A stretch of DNA of 64,000 bases from Ramazzottius varieornatus (Eukaryota > Tardigrada > Eutardigrada > Parachela > Ramazzottiidae): NCBI GenBank assembly GCA_001949185.1, contig BDGG01000003.1, positions 4,585,092-4,649,091 of the forward strand. Direction: 5' to 3'. The position numbers were made by a program, and so were the translations under genes. Of the stretch, positions 31,178-45,934 are shown piece after piece (within the stretch, counting starts at the first letter, position 1; each line of letters starts with the position of its first letter). Under the pieces are notes generated by a model that was given only the letters and a program-made list of their open reading frames with translations, did not search any database and was not told where the DNA came from.

Positions 31178-33877
31178 ATGCTCTTGTCAAAGTTTCGATG
31201 TCTCCACGAAATCGGAAGTGTGGCACTTTTCGGTGTCCTTATCCGATGGATCATTTCCACCAACCCATATTCAGGTGCGTACTCTTCCCACACTCGACTC
31301 GTCTACTTATCCGTTGCTTTTACGTTACCGTTTTTAGGCAAAGGGAAACCACCGATGTTCGGAGACTTTGAAGCACAGAGGCATTGGATGGAAATCACTT
31401 ATAACCTACCCGTCTCCGAATGGTACCAGTTTGTCATCCCAAGTCACGCACGCTTGCAATCAAAAACGCTGAGAACGTGCGCCACTGGTGAAAACGATTT
31501 GGTCGAGTTTGTTTGCCGAGTTCCCTTACCATCCCAGTGTTGCATGCATTACAGGACTATGGACATAACAATGGTTCTTCTGTTCTCTCTAGGTATCACA
31601 ACAGCACGGCTAACGATCTTTCTTACTGGGGACTGGATTATCCACCGTTGACAGCGTATCATAGTTGGATATGTGGCTTCATGTATTAAGAGTGTTCTAC
31701 CTTTTCTTCTACTCCAAGCTGCATGATTGAGTCATCAGCTTCCTGTTTTTCTTCAGAGCAAACAGGATAAACTCTTCATGGATAGCGCTGTCGGAGTCCC
31801 GGGGAATCGAGACTGAAAGCCATAAAGTATTCATGCGAGCAACGGGTAAGATTTTTGGCAACTTTACCGGCTTGATAGGCGTCAAATTTCCAGTGCTAAA
31901 AATACTTCTTCGTCGTAGCAATTATCGCGGATCTCTTAGTTTACATCCTGCCAATCTGCGCGCTTGGTTATCAGCGGCGAACACACCACGGCGGCTTCCC
32001 GTACATCATCCGGATCTGCGCGGAGATATGTGTTCTTCTACTCGCGCCACCTCAAATACTGATCGATCACGGTCATTTTCAGTTCGTGGGTTATAGTTAG
32101 TTGTTAATTACGTTGAGCTGCAATCAGCTTCTATGAAAGATTGTCTTGTCAAAGGCTAACGTGGTTCTTCTCCTTGCAGATACAACTGCGTTAGTCTGGG
32201 CTTGACTGCGTGGGCGATCTTGTTCGTCAATGACGAGAAGGATGTGACGGCGGCTGTCTTGTTTTCCTTGGCACTCAACTACAAGCACATGTCGTTGTAC
32301 CTCGCCTTGCCGTTCTTTTTCTACCTCTTGGGGAGATGTCACCAAGCTGGAAGGAAAGCAGGGTAAGAACATTCTGTAATAACTTATCCTCTTTTTCGCG
32401 TCCAACAAACGAAATTTGCCTGTTTGTCACGTACCTGCATGCATTGCGGTGGGTGTTTTGTGTGTTGTGTTAGTATGCACGTCCGTGCCGTTGAGCCCTG
32501 TCCGTGTGGGACCGGAAGTTGGAACGAATTTTCGTTCTGCAGCTTTTCTTTCTTCCATTACTTTGCTTCCAAGAGTCGACTGTTCATTTAGAAGTAAACC
32601 TTCTTGTCTTGTGTTTCAGGTCAACGAAGTTGGTGAAGATAGGAGCGGCCGTGATAGGTACCTTCATCCTCTGTTGGTGGCCGTACCTGTGGAACTTCGA
32701 CGATGCCACGCAAGTCGTCCGAAGACTGTTCCCCTTCTCCAGAGGAATCTTCGAAGATAAGGTGGCCAATGTCTGGTGTGCCCTGAACATCATCGTGAAG
32801 CTTCATCGGTTCAACACTGGGGTTCTAGCAGCTGTCAGGTACTGACATGAGCAATCTCCGTCGCTCGCGGAGCTTCTTGTGTTGCCTTCAGAACATGCTC
32901 GCTTGTTTTACAGTACTTTGGCTACGTTATTTGGGAATGTCTTCTCGTCGCTCGATCTCTTTCGAAACCCGAACGACCATAAATTCAGATATGCACTGGT
33001 AAGTTTCTTTTCGAACTGTATCGTGGTAGGTATTCCTGTATGAAACCAAACCGGAAGTGAGATGGTGTTTCAGGTGAACTCGGCGCTCGCTTTCTTCTTA
33101 TTTTCTTTCCAAGTCCACGAGAAGGGAATCCTCTTGCCAGTACTGTAAGTCTGGCGTCGAACCGCAATGCTGTCGTGTTTCGTCGAGACAGCCATGCTGA
33201 AACGAACCGTGTTTTGTGTAGGCCGGCGACGCTGCTGTTGACGGACGATCCAATCGCCGCGACATGGTTCATCATAGCAGCCACCTTCAGCATGTTTCCC
33301 TTGCTGCTGAAAGACGGCCTTGCGTTACCCACCTACGCAATGGTTACACTCTTCTTAACCCTGAGCTGCACCCTCCTCGAATGGAAACTACCTCGATATG
33401 GAGAGCGGGTTTCCAAGCATGGACCTCAGAACGAGGAAGAGGAACAACATCAGTATGACTTCGCGTGCGCATTGGTACGTATCTTTTTTTCCTAGACTAA
33501 TCTGGGAGTTGGGCAAACGAAATCTAGAGGAGTGTGATCCAGAGTGGCGCACGCCTCTAGCCAATGTCAATAAAAATGTGCGCCACTGAGGTGAAAAATT
33601 GTCCGTTTTGTTGGTCAGACTTCCGACTGACGAGCATTGTGGATAAAGTTCTGATTGGGTTTTGTAGATGACGATATCGGTGATGGGATTTGTGATTTTG
33701 TCTTTGGGATGTCAGTTCGCTCCTGTTTACCAGCGGTTACCTGATCTCTGGACGCTGCTGCTCAGCGTGTACTCTTGTGGGCATTTTGTATTATTTTTCA
33801 TTTACTTTCACGTGAAACAATTCGAAGCGCAGCCTATCTTACACAAGCAACGGCGGAAAACGATGAAGGCCGAGTAG
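31178..33877 (+). CDS. ALG6: ALG6 dolichyl-P-Glc:Man9GlcNAc2-PP-dolichol glucosyltransferase, 514 aa
   Basis: Eleven exons in phase: 31178-31274, 31338-31422, 31593-31682, 31757-31845, 31919-32081, 32180-32362, 32620-32838, 32914-32998, 33074-33144, 33222-33474, 33668-33877. Human ALG6 is 507 aa. Family blocks are unmistakable: [60 protein letters not shown] and [15 protein letters not shown]. The acidic residue in GDFEAQRHW lies in the first lumenal loop of this GT-C membrane enzyme. It adds the first glucose to the lipid-linked oligosaccharide in the ER. A family A element is in introns 2 and 10; intron 6 (257 nt) has none. ALG8 is the close paralog, but the sequence fits ALG6 better. Confidence 0.94.
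31428..31523. repeat. Family A foldback
   Basis: In ALG6 intron 2. The right side is intact: GAACGTGCGCCACT, then GAAAACGATTTGGTCGAG, then TTTGTTTGCCGAG. Confidence 0.9.
33511..33620. repeat. Family A foldback
   Basis: In ALG6 intron 10. Arms AGAGTGGCGCACG and ATGTGCGCCACT; loop CTAGCCAATGTCAATAA. Confidence 0.9.
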
Positions 33878-34277
33878 AAGAAAAGTTTATTGTTTCTCCC
33901 TTCCCTGCATTCTTTCCCGCAATTTTCATTGCCATAGTATTATTTATGCACTTTATTCCGCATGCTTCTCAGAACTTTTTTCCCTTCGGAGGTTGTATGA
34001 TACACTGAACTCGAATTTCGCGATCATTGAAAAGCGGCTCTCTAAGAGCATAAATGGAAAGATGGAGAAGAGCATCCGTCGAGAGGCAAGCAAACAAGCT
34101 CGACCAGATCGTTTTCCAAGTTGCGCACAGTATCAGGGATATCCGCTGGCAACGAGCACGTGCACCAATTGGGAAAACGATAGGTCAAGTTTTTTCACCG
34201 AGCTCCCTGGTTTTAAACTGACAAATTGGTAAAGTCATGATTGTGTGTCGGAAATCGGAAAGGAATGTTTCTATAGA
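33878..34277. other. Convergent spacer, ALG6 and SPCS2
   Basis: Holds one family A foldback; otherwise nothing. Confidence 0.6.
34086..34204. repeat. Family A foldback between ALG6 and SPCS2
   Basis: In the convergent spacer. Outer arms GCAAACAAGCTCGACCAG and GGTCAAGTTTTTTCACCGAG; inner arms decayed (AAGTTGCGCAC, GTGCACCAATT). Confidence 0.88.
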
Positions 34278-35182
34278 TTATCTAGTCTTCTTCTCGCTGA
34301 CTGATCGAAACAGCCGCATCACTTCCGCTTCGAAGCGATCGGTCAGCAGGGTTCCCTTCTCATCGAAGAACTCGGCAACCGACTTGGAAATCTCTCGATC
34401 CTTCGAGCCTGCTTTTGGTGGAGCATCAGTCTGCCTGGCCAACGACAGCGTGTAGATGTGATCGTACCTGTGAACAAAGCCACGTTTCAGACGCCTTGCT
34501 TCATAACTGGATAAAACAGACGGTAGACTTACTTCTTCAGTCCGGAGACGACATTCCAGTTGGTCTTTCCATCGTTGAAGACCAAGAAGACGCCCTTTTC
34601 AACCCACCACAGGTAGGCTGTCAAAGCACCGACAGAGACGAAGTAGGAAACTGAACAGAACGCCAACACCCATTTGGATGCGGGGAATGGATGGAGATAG
34701 TCGTAAGCCAGAGCGAAGAGAGAGAAGAGGACGGACACTGTGCTGATGGCCAGTCGTCCGTCCATGACTTTAAAATCCTCAGCAAAGCCTTGCTTCTTCG
34801 TGAAAAACTGAAAAATTTCAAAACTGTCATAGAGCTTTCTTGAATGTCGAATGGAAGAAAGCGGGACAGCCACAGCTGGACTTGGCAAACAAACTCGGCA
34901 GCCGTTTCTGCAGGTGGCGCGCACTGCCAGGCAATGACACTGAAAACATGCGTCACTTGGTAAAACGATCTTATCAAGTTTCACGCACATTTCTGACAGC
35001 ATCGTCCAAAGCATTCTTCACAGCGTTCCCATCCCACTTGTCGATCTTAACCGGCTTTTCGTCTTCTGTACCGTTTTGTGCCACCTGCAAGTGAATAGCC
35101 AAATGAGAACATCCAAACGCATCAACATCACTGCTGGTAGCGTGGCATGGTTTCTCACCTGGTTGTCGTCCTTGTCGGCCAT
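34278..35182 (-). CDS. SPCS2: Signal peptidase complex subunit 2 (SPC25), 194 aa
   Basis: Four exons: 35182-35159, 35084-34989, 34807-34533, 34467-34278. Human SPCS2 is 226 aa. The N-terminus contains VKIDKWDGNAVKNALDDAV, typical of the family. GFAEDFKVMDGRLAI and YLHPFPASKWVLAFC mark the two transmembrane segments, with a short lumenal hairpin between them. The C-terminus VAEFFDEKGTLLTD matches the cytosolic tail. The subunit has no catalytic residues; it supports the ER signal peptidase and its contact with the translocon. The first exon codes for only eight residues (MADKDDNQ). A family A copy lies in intron 2 (34808-34988). The gene is convergent with ALG6 and divergent from AKT. Confidence 0.93.
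34883..34981. repeat. Family A foldback
   Basis: In SPCS2 intron 2. Outer arm GGCAAACAAACTCGGCAG; right arm CATGCGTCACTT then TAAAACGATCTTATC. Confidence 0.9.
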
Positions 35183-35973
35183 CACGCAGTATCAGTCCGC
35201 TCTCCTGCAGTGCAGCTTAATCCAGACCTTCTATCGCTCTGCTCCAATAGTCCACGAACTCCCAGAATAATGGTGGCCAGCATCGGGAGGATCTGGATGC
35301 AAGAGGGAGATGTATGGGATTGAGAAGAAGTCCGATATGCGAGACTAGGAAGATCAGCTGCAGCCTGCACGTCATAATGCGGTACGGAGCGGTATTCGGT
35401 ACCGCACTGCCTGTAGCATGGATACGTGCTGTTCAGTAGTGATCCGTACGGCTTCTGTATGTCACTGTTTGGGATTTCCACTCGGCCTAGACGTCAGTCA
35501 TGTCACCGCTTGTTTCGCAATGGTAAAGCCTGGGAACCATTGATTGATTGCGCTGGGCGTTCAGATAGATCCCTGCAGGATTCTGCTGATCGATTGATGA
35601 ACCACAATTACCAATTTACCACATCTAGGCTTGTTTACATGACGAGGTCCATTCAGCCATTTTCGCGACATTCGTAATCAGCTTTGTTTGCGTCTTTCTT
35701 CTGGGTTGAGTGAACTGTACACACGTGCACATCATCCACACGACGCGTGATCGAACGTTGCAAGGAGTTTGGTGTTAGATGACCCCATGTGTCGTTCTAG
35801 CTTTTCTTCCAGGATTCGCAGTACCAAGCCAATGTTCGTCGTAGAAACTGCTTGGTGCCCCAAGTACAGCTCAAGTCCTCATCGTCGAAAGCTGTCCTGT
35901 GCAACACCCGGATCGTAGGCGCTTCGATCGTTCTCCAGAAGTTGGACCGGACATTCGGACGTTGCTACGGATC
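35183..35973. other. Shared upstream region of SPCS2 and AKT
   Basis: Divergent starts 790 bp apart. A short perfect palindrome, ATGCGGTACGGAGC with GCGGTATTCGGTACCGCACT nearby, is visible around 35380-35410. No exon found, although a 5' non-coding AKT exon is possible. Confidence 0.45.
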
Positions 35974-38932
<2,959 letters not shown>

Positions 38933-39502
38933 GGTAGTATCGGTCAATTTTCACTGCCACCGGGAAGGATAGTTCGTTACGCTGTGGAACGGTTTTTAAG
39001 TTCTTACTCTGAAACTAAGTTATTCCTTGTGATTGCTCGTTCTGACGATTTCGGATTTTCTGCTTCTGGTTTGTTATCACTAAGATATCCTCCGAAATCC
39101 GAACCTTGCCTCGTCCGTCATTCTGTTCTTCAGATCGGGAATTGAAAACTGACGGACAGTCTTAGACTCAAAGGCTTGAAGGGACTGTAGCGATATAGAC
39201 CGGCTATTGTTCTTGACGCGTCTGCCGTGCGAGTATGGCTTGAATCGGACGAAGTCCGCTTACATACTAATAAGCAGTTCTTTTCCTGCAATTGCAACTC
39301 AGGTCCGGTTGCAAGATCCGCGTGCTTCGTCCGGTAATCAGACTGTTCTTCTGCCGTGTTGCGTCCTAAACTAACTGTGGGAAGCCCGAAGACTCGGGTC
39401 GGCAAGCAAGCCATCAACTTTTCTTGCCGACTTCCCATCCCGGTTCTCCATTCTATACATAATTATCGCTACAACAAGCATTAATTGCTCTTTCCGTTCC
39501 AG
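38933..39502. other. Spacer after AKT
   Basis: AKT 3' UTR and probably the missing 5' exon(s) of the partial gene that follows. Confidence 0.45.
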
Positions 39503-40036
39503 GTTATCGTCTGCCTACTTTCGTGCATCGTGACCGAAACCGCACCGCTGAAGCCTGGATCCCTTGTCCTGGTTCCCAAGTCGGAGGACGTTTGTTTTGC
39601 GGCCACAGTTATCGCGCATGGTTCCATACAGAATTTTCAGTGAGCAAGGTACAGGCAGCTTTGCCTACTTTTTAGTCCCGATCTTCGGACTAACTGCAAA
39701 CTTCTCTGTCTTATCTGGTTTGTACATGTGCCTTCCCGTCATTAAATCATTCCTCGCGTGCCCAGGTGGCAATTTGGCCTTTTCACAGGTAGAGACAACA
39801 CTAGAGGAAGAAAATGCTCAGATCAGTATGATCCGAGCAGTCTGGACGATTGCAGTTCGACCGGAAGATCAAACTCCGAGGAAGACGAGAACTATGAGCG
39901 GGATGTCTCTGGACATGTCGTCATGGCATATGACATCACCTTGCGAACAACATACCATAACATTCCACCGGTTGAACAGATTCTGGGCACTGATGTGCTG
40001 CTGAAGCGCGCGTTGCTGGAAGGAAGGACGCCGTAA
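39503..40036 (+). CDS. Unknown gene, 3' two exons only
   Basis: Exons 39503-39639 and 39766-40036 join in phase across a gtgagt donor and a cccag acceptor. The reading frame then ends at a TAA. The peptide runs LKPGSLVLVPKSEDV, then a serine- and acid-rich stretch (SSTGRSNSEEDENYE), then VVMAYDITLRTTYHNIPPVEQIL. The frame is closed just upstream of 39503, so at least one earlier exon must lie further 5', but I could not find it. KPGSLVLVPKSED has the feel of a small Tudor- or SH3-like barrel; that is only an impression. A chance pairing of two open stretches is possible. Confidence 0.35.
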
Positions 40037-40588
40037 AATATCCTTGACGCTATACGTCACAGCATAATGCGGGGCGGATTCTAGTCATGACGTAGTCATT
40101 TTGTGCCGTAGTAGATTGCTAATCTCCACCGAAAAGTAAGATCATTCGATCAACCTCCACCGCAGCCTGGGTATGAAAAATAAACAAAACCATACCATGG
40201 TTGATTGACTGCAACTGTTAGCTCGATATTTGAAAAAGCACTTCTACCGGGATTCGATGCCAAAGTTCCCTATCTACGGGACCTGGCTTCGGTAAATTTG
40301 TGGTCTATCATTTCAATTTTGCGCGTTTTGGCTTGCCATGCTCTGACTGACGCGCGCTTCAGCAGCACATCAGTGATTCTGGGAGACTGGTCACTGGAGT
40401 CTCTGTGCAGTATCTTGTGGATGCACGCTCTGCGGTTTGCACATCGCAGGTCAACCCCATCGCTAAGAGCGTCTAAATGCAGTATCGCATCTGGATCAAA
40501 ACGACATCTGTCGTCTTGAGAAGAGATTCCAGCGATTCCAGCGACCTGTTTGTCGGACATCGGACATTTTGATGCTTCCTTTGAAGTC
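40037..40588. other. Spacer before ATPSCKMT
   Basis: No exon supported. It should contain the ATPSCKMT promoter. Confidence 0.5.
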
Positions 40589-41500
40589 ATGGCTCACAAC
40601 CTTGCGCCGACCCACGACACTTCTCCCTCAAGATTATCTGCCGCGCTGGACTTCGAAAGCCTCGGCAGCTCTCACTTGCCCAACTCGTCCAACCATTCGT
40701 CCAGACGAGGGGCGTTTGTGGTTGGAACATGCGTGGTCACATGCGCGGTGATCGGAGGTGTTCTCATCCCTTTCCTCTCGCCCGCGTTCCGCAAAATCGT
40801 CTTACCCTACGTACCTGCCACTGATGTCCAGACGAGGAACGTCTGTAGCGTTTTGAAAGGTCGCGCTGGACAGCGGCTGGTGGATCTGGGAAGCGGAGAC
40901 GGGCGATTGGTATGGTAGGTTATTTCGCACCAGGATTTTCTTCGCTTCTTGCCAACTTTCCAAGTGGCGCACGTTCTCACTGCTGTTGGCTGGAGGTGTG
41001 CACCACTTGGGAAAACGATTTGGTCGAGTTTGTTTTTCGAGCTCACATTTCACGTTGTGACTTTTCCTTATCGTTCTCAAGGTGTCGGCCGCTGCTGAAG
41101 AAGGTCTAATTGCCACAGGAGTGGAGTTGAATTACGGCTTGGTGCTGTACAGTCGCTTAGATAGCTTGCGGAAAGGATTTTGGAAGCGAACGAATTTTAT
41201 CCGTCGAGATCTCTTCAAGGTCCGTAATATTCCTTGTGCAAACTATATTGGTTGGTTTTCAACCAAACATCTTTGCAGACGAACTTGTCCAATTACGATG
41301 TGATTGTCCTCTTCGGTGTTCCTTCAATGATGGATCTGGTCAAGCAGAAGCTTCTGGTTGAAATGAGGCCAGACGCCATGTTTGTCGCTTGCAGGTTTCC
41401 GCTTCCGAATGTGAAACCTTCGGCGCAATTGGGAAGCGGAATAGACACCGTTTGGGTCTACAGCAGGTCTGACATTCAGAAAAGTCTGTCGAAAGCCTAA
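40589..41500 (+). CDS. ATPSCKMT: ATP synthase c-subunit lysine N-methyltransferase (FAM173B), 226 aa
   Basis: Three exons in phase: 40589-40909, 41082-41219, 41279-41500. The human protein is 233 aa. I used the ATG at 40589; the open frame extends further upstream but only from a TTG. A membrane segment (FVVGTCVVTCAVIGGVLIPFL) precedes FRKIVLPYVPATDVQ, a family hallmark. SAM-binding motif I is LVDLGSGDGRLV, followed by GVELNYGLVLYSR and, near the end, YDVIVLFGVPSMM, VACRFPLP and GIDTVWVY. The enzyme trimethylates a lysine of the mitochondrial ATP synthase c-ring; the N-terminal helix is the inner-membrane anchor. FAM173A lacks the strong anchor pattern, so FAM173B is preferred. A family A foldback fills the first intron. 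Confidence 0.9.
40956..41044. repeat. Family A foldback
   Basis: In intron 1 of ATPSCKMT. Arms AAGTGGCGCACG and GTGTGCACCACTT; loop GCTGTTGGCTGG; right outer arm well kept. Confidence 0.9.
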
Positions 41501-41935
41501 CGCTAACGTGAACTCTCTACGCGTACAGAATGCCACTTTTCAAAAACAGTCTATACTGCTCGTAGGAAATCTCCTTCCTGGTTGCAAAGTTCGTCGTAGT
41601 TTTTGAAGACTTTACCATGTCATGTTATGTTTCAGCATGGGTGTTGTGTAAGGGAAAGCCAGCGAACGGTTACGGAAACTGAGAAAAAAACCTTAGGGTA
41701 AAATGTGCATAAATTAGTATCTTAACTCGTGCGAAAAGTTTCTTGGATCAGACAGGCATAAAACTACAGTAAAATGTAAAGTGAAACGGCTTAATCTTGC
41801 AAGAGTAAAAACCTACCGTATTTTCGGATGTATGAGAAAGCAGATTACAGTCGCATAGCTAAGCGCAAGCAATTGAACATCACAGCGAACCGAGCCTCCT
41901 TCGGGTTTCCCTTGATAAATCTTTCGGAATGCCTT
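41501..41935. other. Convergent spacer, ATPSCKMT and FIS1
   Basis: 3' UTR sequence, A/T-rich; nothing else recognised. Confidence 0.55.
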
Positions 41936-42871
41936 TTACTTTTTCTTGGTCAACATGGCTACCAGTCCAATAGCGCCCACAACAGTGGCTCCTCCGAGAG
42001 CGATCAGTCCCATACCAATCAGGCCACCTGAAAGCGTATCCAAGTCAACTAACGAACACGTAAGGCGAAATTCGGACGATACATGAAACTTGATTCAGCG
42101 TACTTTTCTTTAGACGGTCCTCGATTACATGTTTCAGGTCCTTCGCTTGAGTGTTTCCGGGTTCGGCTTTGAGCAAGGTATCGATACACTCCAGTGCCAG
42201 TTCGAATTCCTGGATCGCGAGAGAGACAATTGAAGCCATAATGGTCTCTTTATTATCGGGTGCCTCACAAACAAAGTTTGGGACACTGGCAAGCAGATTC
42301 GACAAGGTTGTTTTCAACAGTAGCGCACTCTTTCAGTGTTATTGGCTTTCGACGTGCGCCACTTCGAACAGCGATCTAGTCCAGTTCGTTTGCCGAGCCC
42401 AAATTAAACTAACGCGACTGGGAATACTAACTCGGATCTTGGTGTAACCAACTGCAGTAAAGAAAAGGCAGTCCCGCCGTGCTTCTTGCTGGCCGTTTTT
42501 GTACAAATCTGAAACAAGAACGACTGTTATGTAAGATCTTCGGTGATGATTATTAAACTGAAAAATGACGCTCGTACGTTTGAACATCTCAATTCCCTTC
42601 ATAACTTCGTCTGTCTTCCGGCTGCGGATGAGGCACCAACCATAGTCGAAGGCTGTGTTGTAACCGACTTTTCCCGTGGTCACCTCCTCCTGATAGCGAG
42701 CGAAATGAAGCTGAAGAAAATCATATATTGTAGTACAATCGCAGTGGTCGAGATAACTTCAAGGCCAACGATAAATACAAACATCAAAAAGGACCCCGGG
42801 ACTAAGAAGGTTTCTCCTTCACTTACCGTTAACTCGGCGGGTTCGATGTAGTCATCAATGACAGCCTCCAT
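41936..42871 (-). CDS. FIS1: Mitochondrial fission 1 protein (FIS1), 150 aa
   Basis: Five exons in phase: 42871-42827, 42710-42578, 42508-42432, 42209-42104, 42027-41936. Human FIS1 is 152 aa. The start MEAVIDDYIEPAEL, the TPR-like helices (FDYGWCLIRSRKTDEVMKGI, EARRDCLFFTAVGYTK, ALECIDTLLKAEPGNTQAKDL) and a C-terminal membrane anchor followed by basic residues (TKKK) are all in place. By family it is a tail-anchored outer-membrane protein of mitochondria and peroxisomes that recruits fission or mitophagy factors. Intron 4 (222 nt) holds a family A element; the other introns lack one. The gene converges with ATPSCKMT. Confidence 0.94.
42288..42398. repeat. Family A foldback
   Basis: In FIS1 intron 4. 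Outer arms GGCAAGCAGATTCGACAAG and GTCCAGTTCGTTTGCC; loop CAGTGTTATTGGCT. Confidence 0.92.
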
Positions 42872-45800
42872 GTTCGGTAGAATGGATGGAATGTTCTGCT
42901 GGATGACAAATGAGAAAGGTTTTGAGATGGAAGTTATCCTCCACGCGCCACTCAGTCAGCTGGCTCCAAGCTCGTAATACACTTGCGCTCTCGTATTACA
43001 GGCTACCGCTCCGACTTTCCTTGTAGTTTAGACTAGAAAGGTAGAAGCTTATTAGTAATTATTGATACCAGCGGAAAAATGGCGAGATGATGTTCTCAGC
43101 GAAGTCATGAGATTCGATGAGAACGAATAAACGAAAGCAGGGTGAAAAACATATATGTGCTGCTAAAGGGGGCCTTGCTGGGACGTCAAACACATTGATC
43201 GAGTGATTGATTGATTACGTTCCGCTAACAACTGGGTAGGACCGATATGGTGTACCTCATACGTTGATGATATTCAGTACGTAATGTGATGTAATCTACT
43301 GACAAAACTCAAAATTAGCTCTTCATTCAATCAAGGAATGCTAGCAACAAAAGAAAACCGTCTCGTCAAACACAAGTAACTGATGGGCTGCAAAAACCGC
43401 GAGCGAGATGGTTTAAACCGGGTGTCGCTGTCTGGAAGTCTGCACCATGTACACCCTACCAGCTTTTTGATAATGACTAATCAAACGCCGTTTTCGACAG
43501 CTTGTGGTTTTGGCAGGCCATGCGCAAGTGGAGGCCTCTTTAAGCAGCACTCCACTGGTGAAAAAAGAAAGACGGAGTACGGACGAAGGTGACTTTTTGA
43601 GTCATGTCATATGGGTCCCGTCATGCATAATTATCACATATACGACATACCATGTTATAAGTCTTACGTACCGCCCTGTTATGTGATGTCCAGAGTGACG
43701 TCTTCAGGTCGATTTCGAGAAATTTGTCAGCTCTCTGCTGTGAATTTGATCCACGGTATATGATGCCCAGCATGTAGTGATGTTGGCATATATGAGTATT
43801 ATATTAAATTAGAGCTTATTATATGCTTTTTGCATCTGATATATCATATTAACATTTATTTGATGCCTTGGCCGAGGTGGAACATTTATTAGTATTAAAT
43901 TAGATGAAAGCCAGATCTAGAATTTTATCATATTAAAATCAAGCTGCAGGGCGCTCAGTATTAAAATTATTGAAATGCGGATTTTTGCTTCAGTGGATTA
44001 AAGCATTGCTTGATTTGCGTCCGCGACAAGCGTGAAAATTTGCGCGGTGTGCTGTATGCCCGTAAATCTTATGCATCAAGCCCCTGCGCGTGTGTTACAC
44101 TCACGAACGTTCGAATGTGGTGACTCGATTGAAGCAGCTTATTTGATTGGTGAATGCAGGACTGCGACTTCGGGGACTCACTTGCATACCCGCCATTCAC
44201 GCTGTAACAGACGCATTGCAGCGCGATCCTGCAATGCGTTTGGGATGACTGTCATTCCAAGGATGACAGCACGGCTTGAAAGAGAGACTTCCCCGAGCAC
44301 CATGCAGAACAGAAAAAAGCCGCTAAAACTGCTGTTATTTTTGGACGGTTCCTTGGTAGTACTTTTAACTGATAATTCATGACCTTTTTATTGCTGGATG
44401 TGGATGAAACTGTTTTGCTGGTGGAACTGTTAAGGAAGAAAGTTATCTTTTCCCGTTGACATGTGGATCTAAAAATGAATGAAATATTATAATATATTAT
44501 AATAAGGACACAGCGACGCAAGTTAATATATTAAAATTATATTAGATGCTCTGCTGTCGGGGCATATTGTATTAAGATTATATGAGAACTCCGGCAGCCC
44601 GGGCTTATTAAATCAAGATTATATTAGGTCGCGATACCCTTACGCCAACATCACTACCATCATGTGTCAGATTATCAATTACGGAGTCTTGCTTGGGACT
44701 TGGAAATGCGCGAAATGGTACCGGCAGAGTGAACCCACTCTGGTACCGGCTAGCGCGCCTCTTCTAGATCGCTCTTGAGTTTCGACACAGTTGAAAGTTC
44801 TGCCTGCCAGTTCTGACTTCCGATCTCAAGTGGCACGCAGATATGCTAGTTCTTCCAGAGGATTCTGGAACAGCACATGTGATGTCATGCGTTCTTCTTG
44901 CGGTGCCGTAATCCGTATTACCCGAAATTTTGTACGTGCACCTGGCCTAAATGTACGAGGTAAGTAAAGGACATGAAGTTTTTCAGTGGAAACTTCGGTC
45001 ATGGAAATTTCCAAACTGCGGTGTAGGGTGGCACCACAATATCTGACTGTTTTGTCACGTGACGTCTTGCAGACTGGAATGTGGAATCGACATGCTTTAC
45101 ATGCGTCGGAAATGCGTCAGAGGCTTTGTAGAGCATCCATTAATCACTTATATTATCTTAGGAGTTGACCAGAACGGAGGTGCGACGTCTTGGCGTAAGT
45201 CTCCGTAAAAGACTACACAAGCGCCTCTTCAGGCCTACGTTTTATTTCTTGTCCAGGCTCTTTAACATTGGATTTTATTCTGTCTCCTGCAGACCTTCCT
45301 TTCTCACCTTCGCACCGTCAAGTGACTCGGAAGACGGCTTGGCTATGATCAGAAAGACTTTCTCTATTGACTGACTTACCGTACGACGCAATCTGACCAG
45401 CAGCTACGTCAAAACAACCTGGAACTTTTCATGTCCGAAATTCTCACTGGAAAACTCCATGTCCTTTACCTCGTAGGCATGGACAAAACTGTGCATAGCG
45501 GAGCGAGGGCGTCACCGGCCAGCTACAGCTCACCAATCAAATAATCAATCCAATGAACGCTCCGGTGCTCACAGTTTTGCCACATGCCCACATTAGGGCA
45601 GGTGCATGTGCTGTATTTTACTTTTGTAGTACGTACTTTAAAGTGTTTTTCGCTTGCGAACATTTGCTGCCACTACCGGTGGAAGCAAAATGGCGAGCAC
45701 GAAGGCAAATCGATATGTCAAATGCATGGCTCTAGTTGCTGTAAAGTTATGCCGAACTCCGGTTATGCATAGGATAATTAATTAATACATAATATCATGT

Positions 45801-45934
45801 CACTCGCTATAAGACGAAAACGTCGTGATAAAATCAGAAAAACTAGAAACTGAGTGAGTGCGCTGTGGGACTTCGGAGACTGGGATGGCCGTAAAATCCT
45901 TAACGAAAAGAGACTAAATTTAAGCGCCATGAAA
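42872..45934. other. Gene-poor 3-kb region
   Basis: Contains the FIS1 promoter end, a strongly A/T-rich segment (about 43790-44640) with many degenerate ATTAAA-TTATATTAG motifs, small inverted repeats (GCATTGCA/TGCAATGC at 44214-44238, GGTACCG pairs at 44717-44752) and a family B foldback. No coding exon or RNA gene could be supported. Confidence 0.6.
45470..45598. repeat. Family B foldback
   Basis: In the gene-poor region. Ends GGCATGGACAAAACTGTG and CACAGTTTTGCCACATGCC. Confidence 0.75.

Noticed and set aside
40550-40588. Upstream extension of the ATPSCKMT frame
   Set aside because: It begins with TTG; the first in-frame ATG is at 40589 and gives the expected length.
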